A stretch of DNA of 64,000 bases from Pholiota molesta (GCA_014925825.1 JACGCK010000031.1:248001-312000); one strand, 5' to 3'; shown: positions 10,526 through 22,112, numbered from the stretch's first letter. Translations and numbers: made by a program. The notes: generated by a model from the sequence alone, not told the origin.

Positions 10526-11796
10526 TAGTGATCGGCACGGGTTTCCAAACCCGTGCGGGTTTGTGCCAGGGGTTTGGCGGGTACGGGTTGGGGTCTGGCT
10601 TTCCTCACCCGGCCTCAACCCGTACCCGTAGCCGCGGGTCGGGCGGGTCTGGGCGGGTGCGCGGCCGCCCAAGGCCGTTCGATTCGAGCGGAGCTTGAAA
10701 TTGAAATCAACGAAGTTGGTTCGTTGATTTCAATTGCTAACCACCTTTCTTCACTTCACAGCCGCCCGCCCCTCCCCTCCAACGAGGGATGTGGGCCCAA
10801 ATTCACAATGCGAGTGGAACAGGGGTTCTGGATAGCGAAGGGAAGACCCGAAGAGCGGGAGATCCGCCAGGTGCGTCGCAGCCACCTCCCTTCTTCCTCC
10901 ACTGACACCCCTCCCCACTCACAGGTCTGTCTTGGGCAGCACGACCCCCACTCTCACTATGCCGGTTGGACAACAATGGTCGAACGACGACGGCGAGCGT
11001 GCACGATGGCGGACGATACGCGAATACGACGGCGGACGACATGCGAACGCGATGACGCAGTGTGCAGCTCCAGCAGCTGCGCGGGTATGCACGGGCTCTG
11101 CGTCGCGGGGGTCCATTCTTGCTGCCCCGGTGCGGGCCCTCGCCGCCTCAGCCACACTCGTGCTCGACGACCCCGCCGCCTCGCTGGAGGTCGACGTCAT
11201 CGAAGAGCCCGCGGCCGCGGAGGCGCCGGAGCTGGAGCGACACCTACACACGCGCCCGCGCCCGCTGAGCAGCCCAAGTCTGTGACGCCCGCGGCATCCG
11301 CAGAGGCGATGCAAGCCGCCGCTTCGCTCCTCGGCGCGTGACGACCTCGACCTCGACGCGTTCCTGCACGACTGACGACCTCGATTTCGACGCGTTCCTG
11401 CACGACCTCGGCGTCGACGAGCCCCCGTTGTGCTTGCTTGCTCGCAGCCGTCGTCGTGGTTGCTTGCCTGCAGCCACCGTCATCACGTCTCCTCGCCGCC
11501 ACCTGTCATTGCTATGGCATGTCCGAGCACCGACAATTGGTGTTCGACAATACAGGGCGGCCCCTCAGCCGTCTGTATGCACAACGAGTGCTGCAATTGC
11601 AGCCTCGGCGGCATGCAGACGCTTGAGGCAGCTTACCCCTGGCACTGACCCGCGCGGGTTTCGAGACCCTCGAAACCCGTCAAACCCGCAACCCAAACCC
11701 GTCAAACCCCCGTACCCGTACTGCGGGTGGAGGGTTTCGCGGGTGAGGGTGCGGGTCCGGCTGAAGGTACCCGCGGGTTACCCGTGCCGATCACTA
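10526..11796. mobile_element. Non-autonomous hAT-like DNA transposon inside the Crypton gene
   Basis: Perfect 17-base terminal inverted repeats: TAGTGATCGGCACGGGT at the left, its reverse complement at the right end. The element is flanked on both sides by GACATCCA (10518-10525 and 11797-11804), a perfect 8-base target-site duplication. An 8-base duplication with a TAGNG-type terminus is characteristic of the hAT superfamily. Subterminal zones hold many (A)CCCG/CGGGT motifs, as expected of transposase-binding repeats. A perfect 16-base-arm hairpin lies at 10699-10735. The GC-rich interior shows no hAT transposase, so it must depend on an enzyme supplied elsewhere. It also contains a short tandem duplication near 11340-11405 that reads DDLD(L/F)DAFLHD on the plus strand, possibly captured host sequence. 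Confidence 0.88.
10699..10735. repeat. Perfect hairpin inside the hAT-like element
   Basis: AATTGAAATCAACGAA and its exact reverse complement are separated by GTTGG. A 16-base stem with a 5-base loop could form in single-stranded DNA or RNA. Its role is unknown. Confidence 0.8.
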
Positions 11797-11804
11797 GACA
11801 TCCA
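11797..11804. repeat. Target-site duplication, right copy (GACATCCA)
   Basis: Identical to 10518-10525 and directly abuts the right terminal inverted repeat ending in GATCACTA. Confidence 0.88.
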
Positions 11805-13468
11805 AAGTCCTAGAGCCATTGTACCTTCTTGTGAAGATCCTGCCTCCCGAGCAACTTTGGCTGTATAAGGACGTCCAATGTGCGTGGCTTTGACGACATC
11901 GATACCCGTATCGTCTTTCATTTTGCGTACACGGTTCTGATGATCTATAGCCATATCATATTAGAATTACTTTTGAGTGGCCAAATTATAGAACGAACTC
12001 ACTTTGCAGTGACATCTTGCTAAATTCATTATGACCTCCTGGAAATAGGCGTAAAAGATACCACAAACAAAAGCCAATTACGCCGCCGTCCGAATGTGAA
12101 AAATCCGGAGAGAAATTGGGTACGTTTGCTTCACAGATATGGAATATACTGAAAAAATAGAGCGCAAGGGCGCCAACACCACAATGCTCTGGCAGGCGAT
12201 GCCGGAAAGCACCATGTTCATCAATTCGTCCAGATGTATTCTCCTTGCCCTGGTTAGAGTAGATCACAAGCGCCTGAACAGAGGTTAAGCTTTCAAAGAA
12301 ATCGATAAAGAAAGAGTCTCACCGTCACTTTGAAATGAAGCCCAATATCAACCAAGGGAACCTGGCGGAGCAGAAGGTCCGACCAAGTTATCTCGCGTAC
12401 GTTATCACCTCGGAATGCCATCGAGGTTGTCAATAGAAGCATGGCACGGTCCCGGATTGACGTGTGAAGCTGCGATGTCGTGGTATTTCTTCTTGGTTCA
12501 GACTCTAGATAATAAATTGACGCTTTTGTGAGCTGCTCAGGTGTAACCGTATCTATCCAGTGGGATATAAGTCGCCTCAAGACCTCATAAAAAATAGAGT
12601 AGTAGTACTATACCTGACTGAACACCGGCTGCCTTCATGGATTGAACTTGCGAGGCCCGTTCCGGCTCTGTGGCTTGTGCGGCTTTCTCAAATGTCTTGA
12701 TCCTGATGTCATCACGTAAAGGCTTCTGTGATTCTGGACAGGACTTGTACTTGTCCTCGTGTTGTCGATGGAAGCGAAAATACTCAAGTGCGGATACTCT
12801 CTGTTTTATAGCAGAGGGACCAAGTCTGGTACCTGGAATTTCGGCTCCGTCTCCTGAGGAAAACTGAGATATAGATTAAGACTCGAATAAAAAGCTTCAA
12901 ATATTCCTCAAATGCGCACCTTATTTCGAGTAGACTCATACTCAAGAAATATGCACACCTTTGTGACCGTAATTGGATGAGGGTCAATAAACTCCCAATT
13001 TCCTCCACTTGCTCGAGCCTCGGACTCCCGGCGTTCCTGATCCTGGATCCAGTAATCTTCGTATCGCTTCAAATGCTTTAAGTAAGCCACTTCTGTCCCT
13101 TTGTCCATGGACATTTTATCTTGAAGCTGTTGGCGGAAGGAGTGGGACTGTTTCTCAATGACTGAGAGCGATTCTGAAGCACCAGAAAATTGGGATACTG
13201 AAGCTGGAATAAATGCAGTGACACTTGGATTATCGGGGACATTTCCTGTGCGAGGATCTGTGTTCATCGTATAAAGCATTGCTTCTTGAATGGGCGATGT
13301 TTCCGGAATGCCGTGGGTAAGCGAAATCTCGCTGAATGGATCGATGTCACAGCGAAGGGGTTTGGACACGTCGAGCTGCTTTGTTTGGGGGAAAGCTGCT
13401 GGATTCCCAGAAAGACACAGATGGCGACGCTTTTTGGGGGATAACTGGTCCACAAATGTACTCGGCAT

Positions 13469-14627
13469 TGTTGAATTGAAATTATGAAGCAAATAAATGT
13501 AAATTGTGCAGGCAATTAAGCGGCACAGTGGACAAGAGTTTGGGGACAACATCAATGGCCAAAAGTTGAGGATGGTCGATAATCTTAGACAATCCCGATC
13601 ATGGAAAACATTAGTGCCGCTTAGGGGTTTGTGGTAATTCTACCTGTTTTAACATTCTAATATAGGTTCTAATATTTAAAAAAATATCTAGTAGCTACAC
13701 CTGTAGTTTACAGTGTCTACAGCCCAAAATCTCAACCTTAAATGCGATATTCCATGGGTTTACAACGCATTTACGGCGGGCACCTGCAAATGGTGGCACG
13801 CCGGATTGATTAGATCAGGGATCACGATTTCCATACTTAGTAATAATTAAGATCGGCAGCGCGGCAAAGGGCAGGGAGCCAATGGGCCTCCTCATGGTAT
13901 TCTGGGTAAATGATCCGGTGCTACACATGGCTGGTATATGCTCCAGAAATCGTATATTCAACTGGTGACTTCCGGTGACCAGTAACCACTGCAGAACCAG
14001 AGGGTCACCGTCAGGTCACCAGCGCCAGCGTCCGATACCGTGTATCCTCTATATATCCTACAATGGTGGATACAGCAAGAACGACGAAGGCGAACGCGAT
14101 GTAAGCCCAGACGCTAAGGCGATTGAATGGAGTGGCATTCAAAGCTGTTTCAGTTGCCAGATAGGCACTCCATGGTCGAGTGATATTATCCTGCCGGGCA
14201 AGGACATCTCGAATATGCATATCCTGGAAAACAGGAACTCGAGGTATCATGACAAGGGGAGAAGAGCCCAGTATTATGCAGATAGGTAACTAGATCGCAA
14301 AGAGAATGAGGGCCATAGCCTATCGAGTCAGCGGACGAAGAAAAGAGTCAGGTTGGATGTCCAGGTATATGAGATAGCACTAGGCGGCTTGCATATCAAC
14401 TGCAGTTTGAAGCTGAGTGGCTGACTGGGAGAGGACTGCATTTTTCAAAGCCAAGATTAGTTTTAGAATAATCTGAAGCTATAGGGGAATTTTGACAAAT
14501 AGAAGCTTCATGTCGCTGACCGCCAGGTTGTGGAAGGAATGAAAGGTCCAGATCGGCTGAGTTTGGGCACAGAACACGGATACCGAATACAATGTGAATC
14601 AATAAACAAGATAAGGTTAGTTAATAA
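13469..14627. other. Intergenic stretch upstream of the Crypton gene, with a relic coding fragment
   Basis: No complete gene. At 14011-14250 on the minus strand 79 residues read like part of a membrane protein, listed separately. The 5' border of the Crypton is probably in the AT-rich part near 13.5-13.9 kb but is not visible from one copy. Confidence 0.5.
14011..14250 (-). pseudogene. Possible relic of a membrane-protein gene
   Basis: Minus-strand translation contains SVWAYIAFAFVVLAVSTIVGYI, a convincing transmembrane helix, preceded by a loop with N-x-T sequons and a second hydrophobic stretch just upstream that is broken by a stop near 14290. There is no obvious start, promoter or splice sites, so a decayed fragment is more likely than a live gene. 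The family is not recognised. Confidence 0.3.
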
Positions 14628-14721
14628 GGCAATATGGCCGAGTGGTCTAAGGCGCCAGAATCAGGCTCTATTCAGAGTAATCTGGTCCGAAAGGGCGAGG
14701 GTTCGAATCCCTCTGTTGTCA
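14628..14721 (+). tRNA. tRNA-Leu, anticodon CAG, with a short intron
   Basis: Full cloverleaf: acceptor GGCAATA pairs with TGTTGTC and is followed by discriminator A. The D-arm is GCCGAGTGGTCTAAGGC, and the anticodon stem CCAGA pairs with TCTGG. The long variable arm of class II tRNAs is present, and the T-arm is GAGGG TTCGAAT CCCTC. The anticodon loop reads ATCAGG, then about 14 bases (CTCTATTCAGAGTA) as an intron after the base 3' of the anticodon, giving anticodon CAG. A second gene with the same mature sequence is at 21226-21319 in opposite orientation. Confidence 0.93.
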
Positions 14722-15094
14722 TTACTTTTTGCATTGTGCGCCATCGATCTATTAGCCACTAATAAATGCTAGGAAGAAGGAAGTTTAAACTTTAGAATAT
14801 TGATATCTGTGGCAATCTGATTGTCGATATCTTTTTATTTTTATCAAATTCGCGAACGATTGCAAAACATGCTTCGCATTTGCCTTGCTTCTATTATCAT
14901 TTTGTTATAGAAGCATCCAGGGCCATCGAACGTTCATCTATCGGCCTCATTGAAGAGTAACTTTATATCTCTTTAGGTAAGTCGCTGACTCACGACTCGG
15001 ACATTTAATAGCCAACCCAGGCGGAAGGGTACATAATTAACCACTCAATTCCTAAGGCCGCCGAGAGCCCTATCAGCCTCGTCCTCACGAGTCC
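14722..15094. other. Spacer between tRNA-Leu and the kinase gene
   Basis: AT-rich sequence with no gene. It contains the promoter of the APH-like kinase. Confidence 0.5.
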
Positions 15095-16388
15095 ATGTCC
15101 TCTTTCGACTTTGCTAATTACCTCCAGCGACGAACAAACCCCGATGGCATAACATCCCTCGAGTTTTCAGTAGAGGTCCTTGCGGGAGGTCTAACGAACC
15201 ATACTGCGCGGATTACTTTCTCGGAGCCCATTGCTTCAATCGGAACGCGAGCGCTGGAGAGAGGCGGTAATGCGTACGGTCTCAAGAGCGTCGTGCTCAA
15301 ACATGCGCCTCCATTTATGGCCATCGATCCCAGTCGGCCAATGTCCGTGGATAGGCAATTAGTGGAGAAGAGAGCTTTTCAAATCCTCGCGGGTGAGGAT
15401 GCCGAATTTCCCGAGGCGAAGAACATAGGACACGGCGATGCAGCGAAGGTGCATATTCCAAAGCTGATATGGCACGACGAGGACGCCAACGTGCTGTGGA
15501 TCGAGGATCTTGGCAATCTGAAGACGTTATCCGAAATACTACTCTCTGAGGAAGATACAGGTCTGGAGGCTAATATAGAGAAAGTTGGGGCCGAGCTGGG
15601 TGCCTTTCTCTTCGAATTCTTCAGTACGACGTCCGATCCCCCAACAAGCTTCATCGCTTACATGGCGAAGGTGTCCGATCGAAGCGGAATATACGACTAT
15701 CTCGCCGATGTTGTGCTGAAGAATCTAGGAGACGCCGGCGTCGAGGATGCCAAAATACTCTCTGAGCGGGTTCGAAATTTCTTCGACGAATCCGATACTG
15801 CCGACCTCAGCAAATGTCTGGGGATGGTGGATTTCTGGCCGGAAAATGTACTGGTGGATTTGGGAGAAATCGGCAATACTGATTCAACGAAATGCGGCTT
15901 GGTGGACTGGGAATATTTTGGCGTCTCTGATGCACCTAGTGAACTCGGCATGTTTCGTGAGTTATTCAAATGATTATACATTGTCCGACCAATTTACGCC
16001 CGTAGTCGCCCACTTGCATGTACATATGCTGAATTCGACGACATCAGCAACAGTGAAGCACCGCATCAAGCGCTTTACAGACGTCTGGCTGAGAGCTTAT
16101 GTCGGTGCCCGGGTTAAGAGCGAAAAGGAGGCACACTGGAACCCGTCAAATGGCTTCATACGACGCCTTCTACTTTCACATGGACGCGATCTTGTTCGGG
16201 GAGTGAAGCTATACGGGGGTAAACTAGACGGCGCCACAAAACACAGATTACTTGAGGGCGGAGCCAGGAGTCTGAGGGCAGCGGGAGGATCTAGGGACGA
16301 CGTTGATCTGAGCGTATTGAAGCAGGAAAGAAATGAGGTACATCTAAAAGACATCTGGGAGGGGTTATCGGTATTAGTTTTAGTGTAA
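15095..16388 (+). CDS. Aminoglycoside-phosphotransferase-like (APH/choline-kinase fold) kinase
   Basis: Small-molecule kinase fold. Two exons (15095-15956 and 16006-16388) join in phase to 414 residues. The junction gives SELGMF|LAHLHVH, the conserved helix after the metal-binding Asp. The catalytic loop is GMVDFWPENVLVD (about residues 243-255). The catalytic Asp and the Asn five residues on are present, but the usual His-Gly-Asp start is Met-Val-Asp-Phe-Trp, a variant common in fungal APH proteins. The metal-binding Asp lies in GLVDWEYFGV. The N-terminal lobe has a possible ATP-binding Lys in SVVLKHAPPF, and the segment LWIEDLGN matches the hinge region. The fold resembles methylthioribose and choline kinases, but the fungal members have no assigned substrate, so none is proposed. 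Confidence 0.88.
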
Positions 16389-16626
16389 CTGATACGCATA
16401 AACCATTCTGAGTTTGGGAAACCTGTGTACTTGGATAGGCGATATTGCTCGATAAAAAGTCATGGTGATGTGGTCCGAGATCTGAGCGGAGAATGTGGTA
16501 TTATTGAGTGCTTTAGTTACATAAAGCCCAGCTGTATTATAGGACTTTCACCGTTGTTATTTTTCATATAAACAAATTTATGCACGAGCACGTACTCGTG
16601 GGAGTAGGTCGATGGTGTGGCGCTCT

Positions 16627-17609
16627 CTATACCTTTTTGCCAGTTTCCTTTTGCCAATTCGCAATGGCGTCGTTAATCTTCTCCTGTGCCTCTTCCTTCG
16701 GAACGGTTTGTCCAAAAGCATCAACGAACTTCCCACTCGGATCCATTAAGTAGACGAATATTGAATGATCCACAAGGTAGTCTCCTTTCGGGTCTGCATT
16801 GGGCGGCGTGGAGAAGTACACCCGGTAAGCTTTGCATACGGACTTAGTCTCGGGATATCCTCCAGTCAGCCCGATAAAAGAGGGGTGGAAATCTTTGAGA
16901 TATTCCGATATTTGCTGTGGCGAATCACGAGCGGGGTCTACTGAAATGAATACTGGGAGGAAGATGTCACCGTGCTCCTTTTCTGATTTGACATGAATAG
17001 AGCACCAACAGTTGAAGTCAGATTACGCACGTAGATCATTTAAAATGGCCGTCATCTTATCGAGTTCTGCTGGACAGATATCCGGGCAGTTCGTGAAACC
17101 AAAGTACACCATCGACCACTTGCCCTGCAGATTTTCCTCGGTAAATGGTTTACCGTCATGGGATACTAGAGAAAAAGGTCCCCCAATGTTCGGCCGTCCG
17201 TATGATTTTAGTCCCCGCTCCTTTTCTGTTCCTGGATATGAGCGAGTATTATGACGCCGTAATGACAAAATTGCGCACCTCGCTCTTCGGCAAGCCTTGC
17301 TTTTTCTTGCTTGAAGTAATAGAATAGTCCAACTCCAGCGAGAACAAAAATAGCTGCCGAGGTTGGGGTGAATGCCTACACGTTGCTCAGGTAAACCCTT
17401 CCTGTGTAAACGCGTCTACTCACCCCGACCGAATTTCGTTCGTTCAGTTGAACATAGCTGCGTTTCTGAGTGTTCCGCAACTTCAACTCAGGTGAGCGAA
17501 GTTGAGAAGGAGATTGTGGTCGATAGAATGGCTGTGAAGGCGTGTGGAGAGCTCGCCAGGATGGGGAGACTGTCTGCCTGGGACACCGACGTAGAGTTAG
17601 AGAAAACAT
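16627..17609 (-). CDS. SCO1: SCO1, mitochondrial copper chaperone for cytochrome c oxidase
   Basis: Inner-membrane copper-binding protein that delivers copper to the CuA site of COX2. Four exons (17609-17424, 17375-17279, 17231-17031, 16982-16627) give 279 residues with all phases consistent. The N-terminus is Arg/Ser-rich with no acidic start, a mitochondrial presequence. One transmembrane helix, AAIFVLAGVGLFYYF (about residues 66-81), follows. The thioredoxin-like domain has the copper ligands Cys143 and Cys147 in FTNCPDICP and His234 in VDHSIF, all three required in the family. The length is near the usual 270-300. Nothing is missing. The gene runs on the minus strand, tail to tail with the kinase gene at its left. 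Confidence 0.95.
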
Positions 17610-18459
17610 GAGATGGTGTCACACATGTCACGCGTTTTGCTCGCCTATCAGGCGTCACCCGACGCGTCTCGGCTCAGTCTCCTTCCGAGTCTTTCTCCCA
17701 CTGCCTGGCAACATCTACACCCTTTTCTCTCATCATTAAGCTCTGAACAGCTCATTTTGCGACAAGTTGTGAGATTATCTGCTTTGGCAATCTTTTGGCC
17801 GATATAAAGTCGCTCAGGGTAGAGCGCTTTGCAGAATTCAAACTCGCACGGAGATTCTCGTCGTGGCTTGGTCGTGGCAAGCTGAGACCTCAGACCTCAA
17901 GGCCAGTCATAGAATTGTATCCTAAGGAGGACTATTTAATTGCAACTGTCGCGCTGCCATGTAAGAATTTCTGGGGGAAAAAATAAGGTGCGTTTTAACA
18001 TACTAGTTCTAGCGACTAATCTGACAACATCAACCGCGCATTTTTTTACAGGGCTCATGCAAGATATGATGTGACTGTTTGGACGCACGAATCCTAAATT
18101 TCAACCGAGCTCTTCGAGTCAAATAATCCCCAAGCCTAAACCCCATTTGACGCCTTCAAATCATACCCCTGCATGCGTTCAACGTTGGAACGCAGTAACA
18201 AATTCTGCTAAATAACTTGATTGATCCCGCGCAGCCGCCTGGGCGTGCATGTGAACAGCGGGATCTGTGGTACGGGAATGCTGCTTGATGCCTTGATACC
18301 CTCTGTGCCCCCACGCTGCTAGAGTCTTCTAAAATTTCATTTATTGTCTTATCACCGTCTCCAGCCAGCCCCTCTGTTACCGATGACTTGTGTGGTACAA
18401 GCCTTTCCTGCTGCGGTATAAAAGCGATATCGTGGCCAAAGGTCATCCCACTCATAATT
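17610..18459. other. Bidirectional promoter region between SCO1 and the GMC gene
   Basis: About 850 bases between divergent genes. Only short, unconvincing open frames are present. The right end holds the TATA box of the GMC oxidoreductase. Confidence 0.55.
18417..18424 (+). promoter_or_regulatory. TATA box of the GMC oxidoreductase gene
   Basis: TATAAAAG, a consensus TATA element, about 40 bases upstream of the ATG at 18460. Function inferred from position. Confidence 0.55.
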
Positions 18460-20774
18460 ATGCGTCTGTTTTATCTGTTTTTCGCCCTGTTTACCTTCAT
18501 CGATTCTTCCCTTGGTGCACTATACACCGATCCTTCGCAGCTTCCCCAAACAACCTATGACTATATTATAGTAGGAGGTACGACATCGCTTGATTTTTGG
18601 AACTTGAAGTTTATTGAAATGAAATTTAGCCGGCACGGCTGGCAATGTCATTGCTAACCGTCTGACAGAAAACCCCCTGATTCAAGTCCTGGTCCTTGAA
18701 GCTGGTGTCGAGTGACTATGCATATCCTCTCGTGATCATGGCAAATAATTGATATAACGCATTCAGTGATGCAAATGTCCAGGCTGCTATTGCTCCTTTC
18801 CTGGCTCCGTCGTTGACTCCTGGTGAGCCGAAAATTGAGAACAACTTCTTACATTTTAACTGATAAACGCACAGGTACGATTTACGATTGGGGTTATAGT
18901 CTGGCTGCCCAAACTGGTCTCAATAATCGAGTTCTCCCTTATCCAAGAGGAAAGATTCTCGGAGGCAGCAGCACAGCAAGTAAGGACATTCCTCACTGTC
19001 GATATTTTCCAGTTCCGATGTTCAATACATCTTTAAAGATTATATGATACATCAGTATGGATCATCAGAGGACTGGGATAAACTCGCAAGCGACACAGGG
19101 AACATTAACTGGTCATGGAACAATATCAAACAATACATTCCCGTCGTAAGCCAGGCTTGCTTCTATGTTCGCAATACTTGCCGACCTATTATTTTTTCTA
19201 ACCAGCACGAGAAATTCGTTTCACCGACAGATGGACACGTTACAACTGGGCAATACATACCTTCTTTGCATGGCACTAATGGCCAAGTTTCTGTCAGCCT
19301 TCCTGGACATTCACAAACCATCGATGCAAAAGTTATCGCAACAACTGAAACATTAGCGGAATTTCCTTATAACGCGGATATGTGCGATGGTAGCGTTCTC
19401 GGTATTGGCTGGGCTCAATCGTCGATTGGAGCGGGTGTGCGAAGCAGTTCTTCTACGAGCTACCTCAGGAACGCGCTCTCGCAATCCAATCTCAGTGTCC
19501 TCTTGAATGCTACTGTGTTGAAGCTCATACAGAGCGGTACGCGAAAAGGCCTGCCATTGTTCAACACTGTCCAGTTCGGATCACCTGGTGGTGTGTCAAA
19601 TTTCCCACTACTCATTTGTTGATTCTCATCAAGTACGGATCTTTTTACTCGTTTCTCAAGGCACGCCGTCTTTAGTTTTTGCTACGCGGGAGATTGTTCT
19701 CTCTGCTGGGGCCATCGGCACACCCCAGATTTTACTTCTGTCTGGAATCGGCCCTACAGCAGATCTGACGACACTTGGCATATCGACGATTATTGACAAC
19801 CCATCGGTTGGCAACAACCTTTCCGACCACGCGCTTCTAACCAATAACTTCGCAGTGAGCGGTTCGGATACTCTTGACGACATTGTCAGAGGTACTACGT
19901 TCGCCGCTGCGCTGACCCAATGGGTCATAGACAAAACTGGTGCCATCGCAAATACAGTGGCTAACCATCTCGGGTTCCTGAGGCTCCCCTCAACCGACTC
20001 TATCTTCACCACAGTACCTGACCCTGCCACCGGACCGACGGCCTCTCACTGGGAACTTGTCGTCTCAGTAAGTACATATCCTATTTTGCATGGCGATTAA
20101 TGTTCCCTCCTCAGTTCTGAGCCCTGACATTCGATTTATAATAGAATTTTTGGCTGAACCCATCAGTCTCCATGCCGTCTACGGGAAATTTCCTCACGAT
20201 CAGTAGCGTCCTTATCTCTCCTACTTCCCGTAAGACCAATATATTTTACCCTCGTCCCTCAAGATCGCTCATCTCTTCGACAGGCGGCTTTGTAAAACTT
20301 GCTTCCACTGACCCTTTCGCCGCACCAATCATAAATCCCAATTTATTAACAACCACATTCGACATATATTGTCTTAAGGAAGCCGTCAAGGCCGTGAAGC
20401 GTTTCGTTGGTGCATCAGCCTGGTTCGACTACGTCATAGGACCTTACGGTGCTCTCGCAGCAGCCGACGACGATGAATCAATCGAGAGCTATATTCGAAG
20501 CACAGCTGGTACTATATTCCATCCGGTTGGGACAGCCGCGATGACTGCGCAAACAGCCAGCTACGGCGTGGTCAACTCCGATTTGAGACTTAAAGGCGCT
20601 GCTGGTGTCAGAATTGCCGATGCCTCTGTATTGGTGCGTGTTGTCCTAAACTCTCTTTTTTCTGGTCAGGTTTTCTGACGCGACATGTAGCCAACACCTC
20701 CTAATGCCCACCCGCAAGGTCCCGTATATCTATTGGCCGAAAGAGCCGCTTCTCTGATCAAAGCTTCACAGTAG
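18460..20774 (+). CDS. Secreted GMC oxidoreductase, aryl-alcohol-oxidase-like (AA3 family)
   Basis: FAD-dependent alcohol oxidase or dehydrogenase acting outside the cell. It has a signal peptide ([19 protein letters not shown]) and then [14 protein letters not shown], the FAD-binding motif, split by an intron after [30 protein letters not shown] is the GMC signature 1 region; this junction works only if the intron ends at the AG just before [24 protein letters not shown] is signature 2. Near the C-terminus the catalytic pair is present: His in FHPVGTAAM and His in PNAHPQ. About ten short introns separate the exons and the phases I checked fit. Related wood-decay enzymes supply H2O2 to peroxidases and peroxygenases; a peroxygenase gene lies 16 kb away, but partnership is only a suggestion. 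Exact substrate class is not decidable from sequence. Confidence 0.92.
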
Positions 20775-22112
20775 ATTAGAGTGTATGCAAAAATCTCGCG
20801 ATATTTGCTTTTTTGTCGGAATTTGTCTTCTGGTTTGAGCATACTCGTTTCCAAAAGCCGTAAAACATGCTGTTCAAAGCAGATCTACATTTTCGTCATT
20901 TGTAGAACTTTAGATCTATTCAATTATACTGCACTCTAGATGACCCTACCACGCATGCGTCCATTAGACTGTCTCCAGACACCCTGGGCAGGGATATGTA
21001 ATAACCAGTCTTTGCGGAACAATTCCAAAATAAATCGCGAGTTGACTATGATGAGATTTTTGGGGTGAAATTCATTCAAATTTCTGCTTTGCAACAGGTA
21101 TAACCAATCATCAAATAAAAAGCTCCAGAAAAGTATAATACAAGATAAGACCTGTTGAAGTTTTTAGACTGTGACTGCCAAATTTTTCAAATTTTTTTCA
21201 AAAAAGCACTGCTGCAGTAGCTGAGTGACAACAGAGGGATTCGAACCCTCGCCCTTTCGGACCAGATTACTCCAAGTAGAGCCTGATTCTGGCGCCTTAG
21301 ACCACTCGGCCATATTGCCATGTGGTGTTGAGCGTTTTATAAAATCTATGTATCGAATAACCTTAAGTATCACGAGATTCATCTTGAATCTTGAATTTTA
21401 ATTTTTTGGTAGCCTTCTTCGATGAATCTCGAACTATATACACCACTTCTGCTGGGGCGAACAGCATACAATAGAAAACCATGTCTGTAAGAGTTCCAGG
21501 TATCGAGTTGCCAACATCTCAGTATGATTCGCAGGTCCACCAGCCAACTAACCGTTGGGCGCTTGTATATAGGCGCTAAGCGGCCTCTTTATATCCACGG
21601 CAAGACCGAGAAAGGGTCCTGTGGAATTTTAAAGCCAGATATGCAGATGATATGTAATTCTTCGAGAACTGGCATCTGGGCACACGCAGCCAGCAAATGA
21701 TGTCGTGGCCATACGCAAGATATATAGCTGGAATGGGGAGCAGATTGTAGCTTGGAAGGACAGGACCACCAGTAGAGAAATGAGTGAGGGCTGGGGCATG
21801 GTTCGCAAAAAGTCGGGTTGTTTTGCCGTTTGGTGGAACGTTGAAATGGGCCTCCGTCGTTTCTGCTGCGGAGATTCTCATTTCGGATGGCAAAAATCCA
21901 GAAAAATCCTCATACAGTCGGTTAGGTTCATGTCACATGATTTGACAAGCATCGCGCAGCGACGCAGCAGTAACTACTAACGGGCGGCATCGGATTCGAG
22001 TCTGTTTTATGGATCTCCGTTAGGCCCACCACAATTGCTATAATAAAGTGAAAGACACAGAAAGCATCGCTCAGGAACGACTCGGACTCCAGCCTACTCC
22101 AGCCTTCCAAGG
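20775..22112. other. Intergenic stretch holding one tRNA gene
   Basis: Apart from the minus-strand tRNA-Leu at 21226-21319 I see no gene. Short open frames around 21.6-22.2 kb have no recognisable features. The right end is the promoter of the P450 gene. Confidence 0.5.
21226..21319 (-). tRNA. tRNA-Leu, anticodon CAG, with a short intron (second copy)
   Basis: Reverse complement matches the tRNA-Leu at 14628-14721 at every mature position. Only the intron differs (CTCTACTTGGAGTA against CTCTATTCAGAGTA), and both forms keep complementary CTC/GAG ends that can pair. Flanking sequences differ, so this is not a recent segmental duplication of the surroundings. Confidence 0.93.

Larger units (their letters stand above)
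9036..13468 (-). pseudogene. Crypton tyrosine recombinase (YR plus GCR1_C-like domain), split by a transposon
   Basis: Mobile element protein that moves by tyrosine-recombinase strand exchange. Reading starts at Met (13466-13468, MPSTFVDQLS) and runs through several short introns. The recombinase part has the conserved block IRDRAMLLLTTSMAFRGDN with the first catalytic Arg, then YSNQGKENTSGRIDEHGAFRHR, then THIGR (the H-x-x-R motif) and the catalytic Tyr in CYDRALP. Further on, the region with FECFWRPKGRDLTVEDVW to the stop at 9036 resembles the GCR1_C DNA-binding domain that ends fungal Cryptons. A 1,271-base element (10526-11796) separates H-x-x-R from the Tyr. Leaving out that element and one 8-base duplication gives an uninterrupted frame, so the gene is otherwise intact. 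Intron phases all fit where checked, for example NK|FSSGDG and VQS|DTVTPEQ. As it stands the copy cannot make recombinase. The borders of the Crypton itself are not defined. Confidence 0.85.

Noticed and set aside
10553..11341. 262-residue open frame within the hAT-like element as a transposase
   Set aside because: No hAT dimerisation domain or RNase-H-like motif; composition-driven open frame.
14530..14772. Open frame running through the tRNA-Leu gene
   Set aside because: It is only the translation of a tRNA gene and its flanks; the same happens at 21164-21382.
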